Assembly (NCBI GenBank): GCA_031269865.1
Contig: JAISYO010000091.1
Location: 1-35,409, forward strand
Length of the DNA stretch: 35,409 nucleotides
Reading direction: 5' to 3'
DNA from: Dysgonamonadaceae bacterium
GTDB taxonomy: Bacteria > Bacteroidota > Bacteroidia > Bacteroidales > Dysgonomonadaceae
Every line of letters starts with the position of its first letter. Within the stretch, counting starts at the first letter, position 1. Below the pieces are notes generated by a model. The model made no database searches, was not told the DNA's origin, and worked only from the letters and a program-made list of their open reading frames with translations. This document shows, piece after piece, positions 1 to 6,336 of the stretch. The position numbers and the translations under genes are program-made.

Positions 1-129
1 TAAATGGAAATACAATGCCCCTCCACCGAAAAATGGCTCGATATACCTACCTTTATATTTCGGTATATGCTTTTCGATATTGGGGATTTCATTGGATTTC
101 CCGCCTCTGTATTTGATTAATGGTTTCAT
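1..129 (-). CDS. D12-class DNA adenine N6-methyltransferase, N-terminal part (runs off window)
   Basis: Reading the minus strand from an ATG at 129 gives 43 open codons up to the window edge. The N-terminus has the KYRGGK signature that opens Dam/D12-class adenine methyltransferases, and residues 31-38 (EPFFGGGA) are the FxGxG AdoMet-binding motif I. The enzyme would methylate adenine in a short recognition site, either as the modification half of a restriction-modification system or as a solitary methylase. It starts 39 nt after the caspase-like gene on the same strand, so it is probably the last visible gene of the XRE-TIR-TIR-caspase operon. The catalytic DPPY motif and any restriction enzyme would lie beyond position 1 and cannot be judged. 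Family assignment is strong for such a short piece; the biological role is inferred. Confidence 0.8.
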   Translation of the reverse strand, partial: MKPLIKYRGGKSNEIPNIEKHIPKYKGRYIEPFFGGGALYFHL

Positions 130-168
130 ACAGATTGCTTTTTATTATATTTTGATTTAATCATACCG

Positions 169-1122
169 CTATATTCTATCTTTTGTAATCAAATTCCAAT
201 AATGTTCGCCTAATATTGTCAATTTACACGATTTGCTCTCCATTGCTGCAAAATACATATGTTCGGCATCAATAGGCACTACTAAATTAATACGATTATA
301 CTTTTGTAATAATTCAAATTTCAGTGTGTTTTCTTTATTTGGCTCTTCGCTCGTTGGTTCAAAACTTGGGTCAAGTTTAAAGTCTTGTCCTTTTTCAGGG
401 AACAATTCCGTCAATTTTTTCAAGTCAGATAAAGAAATTGGCGGTTGAACTTTCCGTAAAGTTATAAAACTACGAACATTCGTTTTGAAAATTGGGCGTT
501 GTTCCCATGCGCCTAACGATTGGTCAATATGTGCATAAATACTACCCGGCGTTATATCACCGACTAAATTTGCAACGCTACCATTCATTGCATCAACAAA
601 TAAATTTGTAAAAACTCCGTTTCCACCTTCTTCAATTGCATATTGATTTTCACTTGAAGCCGTTAAAATGGTAGTTCCTTCTGTAAGTATTGACTTGTCT
701 TCTTGCGGGGACGATTTACCCATTACTCCTGCATGACAACAATCTAAAATAATAACTTTGTTTCTTGCCTGCGAATTATTGACAATATGTAGCAATTCAT
801 TCATCGGCAATCCATCATCGCCATCTTTGCAGTCGGAAGTAATCAAATAACCGCCTGTATTTTCAATATAACCGTGTCCTGAGAAATAAAATAACGCTAT
901 ATCGCATTGGTCTTTAAATAGTTCTTCAATTTTGTTTTTCAAATCTTTTCTATTGATAGAAGTAGAAGAACTCGTGGCAATTTCAATATCTACATCAAAG
1001 TTTTTCGTGCCATCGCCGTGCCTGTCAAGCACTTGCTTGATAGCATACGCATCATTAACGCAACCTTTTAATAGGCTTATGTTTTCGTAATAATCAATGC
1101 CAACGACTAATGCTTTTCTCAT
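169..1122 (-). CDS. Caspase-like (peptidase C14) protease, candidate effector of a type IV Thoeris-like system
   Basis: This is a 317-aa protein with a caspase/metacaspase fold at residues 1-220. It opens with a typical first strand (ALVVGIDYY), has the catalytic histidine in FYFSGHG (His83), and the catalytic cysteine in LDCCHAG (Cys129, directly before His as in metacaspases). Residues about 225-317 form a second region, with a conserved-looking stretch near 283-306 (VPIDAEHMYFAAM, then LTILGEHYW), that may sense a signal. There is no signal peptide or membrane segment, so it is cytosolic. The gene begins 2 nt after the second TIR gene and is clearly co-transcribed with both TIR genes. In type IV Thoeris a TIR protein makes a cyclic ADP-ribose isomer that switches on a caspase-like protease, which then degrades cell proteins. 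That role here is inferred from context and catalytic residues. Confidence 0.85.
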   Translation of the reverse strand: MRKALVVGIDYYENISLLKGCVNDAYAIKQVLDRHGDGTKNFDVDIEIATSSSTSINRKDLKNKIEELFKDQCDIALFYFSGHGYIENTGGYLITSDCKDGDDGLPMNELLHIVNNSQARNKVIILDCCHAGVMGKSSPQEDKSILTEGTTILTASSENQYAIEEGGNGVFTNLFVDAMNGSVANLVGDITPGSIYAHIDQSLGAWEQRPIFKTNVRSFITLRKVQPPISLSDLKKLTELFPEKGQDFKLDPSFEPTSEEPNKENTLKFELLQKYNRINLVVPIDAEHMYFAAMESKSCKLTILGEHYWNLITKDRI

Positions 1123-1124
1123 AA

Positions 1125-1535
1125 TTATTTGTTTTTACCTTCTTTCATTACTTGGTCTATTGCAGAAGCAATTTTATCCCAGTCCCAATCACTGGTTCTA
1201 TTTCTCTGTAACCCTGTTGGCAATAGAGTAATTGTATTTGCTCCACCAACATAAACTCCAAAGATTGGAACATTTTGTGTTTTTGCAAAATCAATCTCTT
1301 TAATTACACCTGTTGCAATGTATGTTTTTTTGCCAACAAGCACAATTAATATATTACATTTATTTATTTTTGATTTAATTAGTTCTTCCCACTCTTTTGG
1401 GGGAAGAGATTCTTTTGATGACCAATCTTCAATATTGAAAGGGGTGCGTGAGTTTTTTGCTTGACCTATAAATAGATTTTTTTCAGTGCTATTATTGTCA
1501 AAATCAAAACTTATAAATGCTCTTGGATTTGCCAT
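1125..1535 (-). CDS. TIR-like (DUF1863/ThsB-type) domain protein, second copy
   Basis: This is a 136-aa protein made of a single TIR-like domain of the MTH538/DUF1863 type found in ThsB proteins. The first strand and loop read RAFISFDFD (residues 5-13), the central strand ILIVLVGKKTY lies at 62-72, and the helix that carries the catalytic glutamate in TIR NADases reads GVIKEIDFA (Glu80). It should consume NAD to make a nucleotide signal or sense infection; this is inferred from family. It lies 23 nt after the first TIR gene and 2 nt before the caspase gene. It is clearly divergent from the neighbouring TIR protein, so this is not a recent duplication. Confidence 0.82.
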   Translation of the reverse strand: MANPRAFISFDFDNNSTEKNLFIGQAKNSRTPFNIEDWSSKESLPPKEWEELIKSKINKCNILIVLVGKKTYIATGVIKEIDFAKTQNVPIFGVYVGGANTITLLPTGLQRNRTSDWDWDKIASAIDQVMKEGKNK

Positions 1536-1558
1536 CTTTTATTTTTAAAATTATTATT

Positions 1559-1957
1559 TTATCCTAATTCTTCAATAGCCTTTACAATAGAACTACCTTG
1601 CCATTTGACAATTTTATCTGCATTATCTTTTACTACTTTGGAAGTTCTTTCAGAACCCCACGGTTCAATTGCAATAATAGGTTTACCATATGACTTAGCA
1701 ATGTCAATTTCTTCGTTAATCCATTTGCTATAAGAAGCATAAACACCTGCCAAAATTAAAACACAACTTGTTCCTCTCATTTGGGCATCAATTGCTTCTC
1801 TTAATTGTTTTTGTGTTCCATTCGTATGAATAGGGTCATTTTGGGGAACAGAGTGATTATAATAATCCAACCCTTGTTCATCAAGCATTTCCACAATTCT
1901 GTCATAAGCATCTCCGTATGCCCATGAATGACTAATAAATAATCTGTATGTTTTCAT
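1559..1957 (-). CDS. TIR-domain protein, first copy (candidate ThsB)
   Basis: This is a 132-aa single-domain TIR protein. It has the BB-loop-side first strand YRLFISHSW (residues 4-12), the core strand CVLILAGVYASYSKW (65-79) and the helix WINEEIDIA in which Glu83 matches the catalytic glutamate of NAD-cleaving TIR enzymes (W then four residues on to E, followed by I). It would act in the cytosol as the signal-producing partner of the caspase-like protein. Its ATG overlaps the stop of the XRE gene by 4 nt (ATGA), which indicates translational coupling. The region is visibly more A+T-rich than the mobilization genes next to it. Family call is firm; the product molecule and trigger are unknown. 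Confidence 0.85.
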   Translation of the reverse strand: MKTYRLFISHSWAYGDAYDRIVEMLDEQGLDYYNHSVPQNDPIHTNGTQKQLREAIDAQMRGTSCVLILAGVYASYSKWINEEIDIAKSYGKPIIAIEPWGSERTSKVVKDNADKIVKWQGSSIVKAIEELG

Positions 1958-2277
1958 ATCTCAAAATTTTTATTACTGTTATTATCTTTTGTTTGATATT
2001 TCACCTTTTCCTCTGCCACTTTCAACGCTTGTAATGCAATGTCTTCATCTAAAACTTCATAAACGACTTTATCGGAAAGCCATGCTACTAATAATTCATT
2101 TTCGCTTACATTAAAGTATGCAGCAAGTTTAATAATCTGTTCCCGTGAGGCTTTTCGCTGTCCACGTTCGATTCGGCTCATTATAGCTGGGTCAATATCA
2201 AGGTAAGCAGCAATCACTCGTAATGGTAACTGCTTGCTTTCTCTCAATTCTCTTAGTATTTCGCCTATATTTTTCAT
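1954..2277 (-). CDS. XRE/Cro-type helix-turn-helix regulator
   Basis: This is a small regulator of about 107 aa. The start chosen is the ATG at 2277, giving MKNIGEILRELRESK. A longer frame from 2361 would add a hydrophobic, unrelated N-terminus that lies over the likely promoter. Residues 5-62 are a classical lambda-repressor-like HTH, with recognition part YLDIDPAIMSRIERGQRKAS, followed by a short C-terminal helical tail ending in AEEKVKYQ. Regulators of this form are often found beside type II DNA methyltransferase genes in Bacteroidetes. It is the first gene of the run XRE-TIR-TIR-caspase-methyltransferase and overlaps the first TIR gene by 4 nt. It probably represses its own operon. Confidence 0.85.
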   Translation of the reverse strand: MKNIGEILRELRESKQLPLRVIAAYLDIDPAIMSRIERGQRKASREQIIKLAAYFNVSENELLVAWLSDKVVYEVLDEDIALQALKVAEEKVKYQTKDNNSNKNFEI

Positions 2278-2341
2278 CACGATAAAATTTTCTTGACTAT
2301 TTTTGACAAAGATACAAACTATATTAGATACCACGATATAA
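2278..2341 (-). promoter_or_regulatory. Candidate promoter and operator of the XRE-TIR-caspase operon
   Basis: On the minus strand, TATCTTTG at 2307-2314 matches the Bacteroidetes -7 box TAnnTTTG and lies about 30 nt before the XRE start at 2277. Two copies of a short motif, CACGATA as read on the plus strand (2278-2284 and 2332-2338), flank the -7 box, about 54 nt apart. They could be binding sites for the XRE protein. I see no clear TTTG -33 box at the usual distance, so the promoter call is moderate and the operator call is weak. Confidence 0.4.
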
Positions 2342-2373
2342 ATGAAAGAAAAAGTTATCAACAGTTGGGTATC

Positions 2374-3594
2374 CTATATCTTAATCCCCTTGTTTTTATT
2401 CACTTCCGATTTCTTTTCGATATTGAATCTTTGCTGTACCTCCTGATATTTCTGCTTAAACCATTCTAAAATATCCATCCCATTGAGATTCAGCCTCAGT
2501 TTATTCGGATTATTCGATTCTTTCTCGATTTTCAGTTTAACATCTTCCGCTGCAAACTTCCGGTTGTGTTCAGGCGAAAAGAAAGAAAAAGATTTGACTG
2601 TTAGAGTTTTACCATCAAACAGCGACTTTATATTTTCAACAGCAAGCCCAATTTTCCGGCAAAGTCCGGCAATGCGGAGTTGTTCTTTCATCATCGGGAA
2701 CAAACTGTGAATCAAGTTCAGCTCTTCCTGCGCCTTGTACGGCTCGTATTCCTGTTTTGCCTTTTGGAGTTTGGCTTCTACGGTTGCCAATTCTTTTGTT
2801 TTATCTTTTACATGCCTGTCCATATCAAGAAATTTTTCCCTTGCCTCATCTTTGCGGTCGTACAAATCCCGAACCTTTTCATAGACTTCCTGATGTTCCT
2901 GCTTTTGTTCCTGAATGTCTTCTTTCAGATGCTCGTTTTCGACAAACAGTTCCCTGTAATACTGCTGTGTTGTGATATTTCTTGCCTCTGAACCCCTGAC
3001 GCCCCGTTGCAATCCATATTTCTGCATCCGCTCTGCGTAACTGTCCTGATAGCCTTCGAGTTTATCCCTTGCCATCACATCATCGGCGCACAAGCGGGCG
3101 GCGTTGGGATTCTTTTTCCGATACTTTTTCTTACCATCCTCCGGCTTTGTCGCTTTAGCTTTTCTTCTTTCACCGGTAACAATCGGGACTACGGTAGCAT
3201 GGATATGGGGCGTCTTTTCGTCCAGATGCAGGACAGCCGATACAAGATTATCCTTACCGAATGTTTCCCTTACCCAATTGAGACTGTCCCGACACCAATC
3301 ATCCAGTTTGCCGGAAGCCTCAATGCGTTTCATATCTTCCGGACTGCCGGTGAGCATAAACCGCAAGGCGCGAACTTGTTTTTCATTAATCTTGCGGGTG
3401 ATACCGGCGTGTTCTATCCGGTATTGGATTGCTTCCGTCCGGTTGTTTACCCCATCGGGAAAATGAATCAGTTCTTTATTCAGGTGTGTACGGGTTTTGT
3501 CCGCGTTTTTCGGGTCGATTGTCCGCTCAATGTGTGCCGACGTTGCGGCATCATTGCCCGACGCTTTTTTGATATTGAGTACTGCATATCCCAT
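2374..3594 (-). CDS. mobV: MobV-family relaxase (plasmid mobilization / Pre-type protein)
   Basis: This is a 406-aa protein. The N-terminal relaxase domain shows the MobV motif 1 (HIER, His21/Arg24), an HLNKEL segment near residue 39 and the metal-binding three-histidine motif HLDEKTPHIH (123-132). Residues about 220-310 are a charged coiled coil, as is usual in Pre/Mob proteins. It would nick one strand of oriT and pilot it into a recipient, using a conjugation channel supplied by another element. A long inverted repeat directly upstream (3691-3749) is the likely nicking region. The gene is downstream of the primase-like and ATPase genes on the same strand. Length is typical and the gene looks intact. 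Confidence 0.93.
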   Translation of the reverse strand: MGYAVLNIKKASGNDAATSAHIERTIDPKNADKTRTHLNKELIHFPDGVNNRTEAIQYRIEHAGITRKINEKQVRALRFMLTGSPEDMKRIEASGKLDDWCRDSLNWVRETFGKDNLVSAVLHLDEKTPHIHATVVPIVTGERRKAKATKPEDGKKKYRKKNPNAARLCADDVMARDKLEGYQDSYAERMQKYGLQRGVRGSEARNITTQQYYRELFVENEHLKEDIQEQKQEHQEVYEKVRDLYDRKDEAREKFLDMDRHVKDKTKELATVEAKLQKAKQEYEPYKAQEELNLIHSLFPMMKEQLRIAGLCRKIGLAVENIKSLFDGKTLTVKSFSFFSPEHNRKFAAEDVKLKIEKESNNPNKLRLNLNGMDILEWFKQKYQEVQQRFNIEKKSEVNKNKGIKI

Positions 3595-3638
3595 TTTAGA
3601 TTATTTTACTGTTAATAATTTGATTGGAAATTTTATCC

Positions 3639-3658
3639 GGCTTCCGTTTCGGGAAGCC
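3639..3658. other. Small stem-loop near the MobV start
   Basis: GGCTTCC (3639-3645) and GGAAGCC (3652-3658) can pair as a perfect 7-bp stem with a 6-nt loop. It sits between the relaxase start and the long inverted repeat. There is no T-tract on either strand, so it is not a convincing terminator. It may be part of the oriT region or of the relaxase leader. Confidence 0.4.
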
Positions 3659-3690
3659 TTCAGGAGGAGTCCAGAGGGGGAACACCTTTG

Positions 3691-3749
3691 GCTTATTGGG
3701 GCATTTTTAGCGTAGAGCAACGGAGCGTTAAGAAAATGCCCTAATAAGC
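3691..3749. other. oriT: Candidate oriT: long inverted repeat upstream of the relaxase gene
   Basis: The left arm GCTTATTGGGGCATTTT (3691-3707) pairs with 3733-3749, broken only by one G-T wobble. After a small bulge the stem continues with 3708-3712 against 3726-3730. The loop is about 13 nt. The hairpin lies 97 nt upstream of the mobV start, in a 192-bp spacer that otherwise holds no gene. MobV relaxases normally act at an inverted repeat next to their own gene, so this is the best oriT candidate in the window. The nick position is not identifiable by eye. Confidence 0.6.
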
Positions 3750-3786
3750 TACGGCAATTTTTAAATTGTCCCTGCGGCACGTTCGC

Positions 3787-4683
3787 TCAAAGTTTGAAAC
3801 CCTTGCGTACCTGCTTTTGAGGAAGCTGTTTTTTGTTGCACAAATATTCATTCAGGTCTTTATGCTTGGCGTAGAACTCCGACTGGTCAGTAACATTTAG
3901 GTAACAGAGTTTCAGTTCCTGAACTGCACGTTTTCCTGCTTCGTCATTATCTAAAAAGGTGGTAATGCTTCCGTATCCGGTCAGAGAACTTTTTATTTTT
4001 GCCAGATTGCTCAACGAATTGAGGATTATCACATCGGCTTTGGCTTGCTGCCAATTCTTCATCGTCAGGAACGAAAGGTAGTCCATAAAACCTTCGAACA
4101 GTTGGCAGGTATTGTTATTGCCGGCTGCTTTTATTGTTGTGGTGTTTTTTGAGGTACATCCTTTGAAATACCTGTTCCGCAACTCATAGCCTCCGGTATC
4201 GTTTCTGAACCCAACAGCAAAATAGGGTTTGCCGTTTACGCTGTAATGTACTTCCTGACAATGCAGCCGGGCGATTTCAGTGTTTATACTCCGTTCATTC
4301 AGGTAAGTGAGTAAACTTGGATTAGTCAGCACATCAATTCTCTGAATAGAAATTGTCTGTTGGTGTGGAATTTTCGGGACAATCTCTTTTTCCTTTTGAA
4401 AAGAAAAAGAGGCTGTCCCGGCAATCTTTTGCTCCAGTAATTGCATGGCTCTACCGTTGGAACAGCTTTCGATACGCATAACAAGGTCGATGAGCGTTCC
4501 GCCTTCGCCTGTCCCGTAATCTATCCACAGGTTTTTATTGTAATCCACTTTCATGCTTGCGTTATGGTCTTCCCTGAATGGAGAATGATACATGCCATAA
4601 CTGACGTTGTCTTTTGCCGGATAAATGCCTGAACCGGCAAGATAATCCCGTATCGGGAACTGATTGATTATTTTTGAGTTCAT
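3787..4683 (-). CDS. Toprim/primase-like protein of a mobilizable element, degenerate zinc finger
   Basis: This 298-aa protein resembles the CHC2-Toprim primase proteins of Bacteroidales mobile elements. Residues 28-67 follow the zinc-finger layout (HSPFREDHNASMKV, then WIDYGTGEGGTLIDLV), but the usual cysteines are replaced by His, Ser, Asp and Gly, so zinc binding is probably lost. The Toprim core has LFEGFMDYLSF (metal-binding glutamate) and FLDNDEAGK (acidic pair). It would prime DNA synthesis of the transferred or excised element. It lies between the iteron-like hairpins and the oriT candidate, on the same strand as the ATPase and relaxase genes. Confidence 0.8.
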   Translation of the reverse strand: MNSKIINQFPIRDYLAGSGIYPAKDNVSYGMYHSPFREDHNASMKVDYNKNLWIDYGTGEGGTLIDLVMRIESCSNGRAMQLLEQKIAGTASFSFQKEKEIVPKIPHQQTISIQRIDVLTNPSLLTYLNERSINTEIARLHCQEVHYSVNGKPYFAVGFRNDTGGYELRNRYFKGCTSKNTTTIKAAGNNNTCQLFEGFMDYLSFLTMKNWQQAKADVIILNSLSNLAKIKSSLTGYGSITTFLDNDEAGKRAVQELKLCYLNVTDQSEFYAKHKDLNEYLCNKKQLPQKQVRKGFKL

Positions 4684-4750
4684 GAAATTTAATACTTAAT
4701 TGATTGATATTTTTTCTTCACAGGAATAGTCATATCCCGTTAAATACTGC

Positions 4751-4860
4751 TTTACTTTATCATGTGTATATAGAATACAGGGTAAAGTAAAGCGTTTCCG
4801 GTAATCCCCGCCGGAAACTTTACTTTACTCTATTATCTATGCACCCGAAGTAAGGTAAAG
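4751..4860. repeat. Iteron-like repeat cluster with a large hairpin
   Basis: The 183-bp spacer between the ATPase and primase-like genes has four copies of a TTTACTTTA-like unit in alternating orientation. These are 4751-4760 (plus), 4782-4791 (minus), 4819-4828 (plus) and a variant around 4850-4860 (minus). The middle pair forms a hairpin: GTAAAGTAAA plus GTTTCCGG (4782-4791, 4794-4801) pairs with CCGGAAAC plus TTTACTTTAC (4811-4828), with a 2-nt bulge and a 9-nt loop. There is no T-tract. The position beside a RepA-like ATPase and a primase-like gene suggests a replication origin or a binding site for an element-encoded protein. A role as transcription attenuator is also possible. Confidence 0.55.
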
Positions 4861-4866
4861 CGATTA

Positions 4867-5916
4867 TCAGTAATGATAGTCGGGATTTAAGCCGTATTTC
4901 TTGGCGGTATCCTTTACTATCATGCGCTTGTTCTCAAGAAAAGTTTTTAACTTACATAACTTGTTTTCGCCATAGATACAGTTGATTGTGGCATATCCTC
5001 GTTTAAGGGCTTTCATCAACTCACTGTAACCGTACCGTTCCGATTCGGGAAAAGTCGCTTCTAATGCTTGCCTGTGCTGCTCTTCTTTCAACTCTGAATA
5101 GTCAAAAAAATGAGATTCGCTTTTATTCTTATCGAAACTGTATCCATCAACTAATTCGGGAAAAGCGTCTTCATTAATCCGGAACGCAAACGGTTCAAAG
5201 TCCATTGCGCGGATATGGACCGCCTGAACGGTACTAATATTGCTGTCCAGTTTGTCTTTGGCAACTTCCAAAACCGTTTCAGCCTTGTTGTTTAACTCCG
5301 TTCCGATATGTCCACGTGCATTTTCATCCGCCTTGTTCTGGTGCAGGATAGTATGAATGTGGATTTGCCTCTCATCCGTCCACTGCATAAGTTTGGAAAT
5401 GATTTTGGTCGATTCGCTTGGACTGTTAATGTCGTAAACCATGTCCCGGATGCCGTCGATAATGACCAATCCCAGACCCTCCGTATGATAAATGGCTTCT
5501 TCCACAATAGCTATCCTGATTTCCGGCGTATGTCTGCGCAATGATAGGAACTCTAAATTTTTCGGTTCTTTATCCAACGGCAAGCCTGCCATGCGGACTA
5601 TACGCTTCATTACCTTTTGGCAATGGTAAGGGCTTTGTTCAGTATCCACATACAGGATTTTTCGCTTGTTTTCGGGAAGTTCGGCGGCGTATTGCAATAC
5701 TGTTCCATTCTTCAATGATGCAGCCACAATCGCCGATACGTTAAACGTCTTTTTACTCTTAGCCTTGCCGATGGAAGCGCTGAAATTACCTAATGTCCCG
5801 ATGGCTGAACCATGTACTTTAAGAATTTCAGGGGCTACTATATATTCTCCGGTAAGCGTCAAACGGGAAGCCTGCCAAAGAATAATGACTTCCTGATTTT
5901 TCGTTTGCTCTGCCAT
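4867..5916 (-). CDS. RepA-like AAA family ATPase (RecA-fold helicase/loader type)
   Basis: This is a 349-aa protein with a RecA-like ATPase core in residues about 15-250. The phosphate-binding loop reads SASIGKAKSKKTF (near 46-58), a variant of Walker A in which the usual GxxGxGKS is altered. ILYVDTEQSP follows, then Walker B LGLVIIDGIRDMVYD, and a sensor strand IHTILHQNKAD with GTELNNKAETV. This layout is that of plasmid RepA/AAA_25 proteins common in Bacteroidales mobile elements. The C-terminal about 80 residues look like a DNA-binding or partner module (YGYSELMKALK). It starts 3 nt after the HTH gene ends and is followed by the iteron-like cluster, which points to a role in replication or excision. 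Confidence 0.82.
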   Translation of the reverse strand: MAEQTKNQEVIILWQASRLTLTGEYIVAPEILKVHGSAIGTLGNFSASIGKAKSKKTFNVSAIVAASLKNGTVLQYAAELPENKRKILYVDTEQSPYHCQKVMKRIVRMAGLPLDKEPKNLEFLSLRRHTPEIRIAIVEEAIYHTEGLGLVIIDGIRDMVYDINSPSESTKIISKLMQWTDERQIHIHTILHQNKADENARGHIGTELNNKAETVLEVAKDKLDSNISTVQAVHIRAMDFEPFAFRINEDAFPELVDGYSFDKNKSESHFFDYSELKEEQHRQALEATFPESERYGYSELMKALKRGYATINCIYGENKLCKLKTFLENKRMIVKDTAKKYGLNPDYHY

Positions 5917-5919
5917 AGC

Positions 5920-6234
5920 CTATTTCTTTAAAAGTTTGTTCGACATCACATACTGCTGCGCTTCCCTTGCAATCTGCATTTGCGTTTTCACCGGATTTTG
6001 GCGTAACCATGCCTCCAATTCTTCCTTTTCAAAATACAGCATTTTCCCCTGCGGTTTGTAATGGGGAATCAGGTTACCCGACGTTAATTTGTACAGGTAA
6101 CTTTTCGACAGGTTGAGGAACTTGCTCGCTTCATCAAAGCTAAGAATGTTTTTTACCATAAATACCATTTGTTCGAGTTCGGAAACCCGGTCTTCAATAC
6201 TTTTCATTTCAAAATATTTTTTGTAATTGAACAA
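5920..6234 (-). CDS. Excisionase-type helix-turn-helix protein
   Basis: This 104-aa protein has an HTH_17/MerR-like winged helix in residues 29-80: ILSFDEASKFLNLSKSYLYKLTS then IPHYKPQGKMLYFEKEELEAWL. The wing with LYFEKEELEAWL is diagnostic. The start may be the ATG at 6234 or the internal one at 6207 (MKSIEDRVSELEQM); the N-terminal residues form a short coiled coil. Such proteins act as recombination directionality factors or as regulators of mobile-element operons. It is the first gene of a pair with the ATPase, 3 nt apart. Confidence 0.85.
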   Translation of the reverse strand: MFNYKKYFEMKSIEDRVSELEQMVFMVKNILSFDEASKFLNLSKSYLYKLTSGNLIPHYKPQGKMLYFEKEELEAWLRQNPVKTQMQIAREAQQYVMSNKLLKK

Positions 6235-6246
6235 ATGGAGTGTGCA

Positions 6247-6284
6247 CCCTCCGTAACTTGTAATCGACTACGGGGGCAAAAGTA
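6247..6284 (-). promoter_or_regulatory. Candidate promoter and leader hairpin of the HTH-ATPase operon
   Basis: On the minus strand TACTTTTG (6277-6284) fits the TAnnTTTG -7 box about 43 nt before the ATG at 6234. Directly downstream is a hairpin: CCC-CCGTA (6247-6249, 6251-6255) pairs with TACGGGGG (6269-6276), leaving one bulged base. The transcript would carry this hairpin close to its 5' end, where it could affect translation or stability. No -33 box is evident. Confidence 0.4.
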
Positions 6285-6336
6285 ATTCAGTAAAAATCAA
6301 CGGAAATTGAGCTTTGTTTGAGGTATCAACCTATGC

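Noticed and set aside
169-1122. Caspase gene as activator of a bacterial gasdermin
   Set aside because: No small gasdermin-like gene is visible near it.
1-2277. Classical type I or II Thoeris (ThsA with SIR2 or a membrane effector)
   Set aside because: No SIR2, SLOG or membrane effector gene is present in the window; the only effector candidate is the caspase-like protein.
1954-2361. Longer XRE start at 2361
   Set aside because: The additional 28 residues are hydrophobic, unlike the family, and lie across the TATCTTTG promoter box.
4782-4828. CRISPR-like array from the TTTACTTTA repeats
   Set aside because: Units are under 12 nt, alternate in orientation and have unequal spacing; no cas genes.
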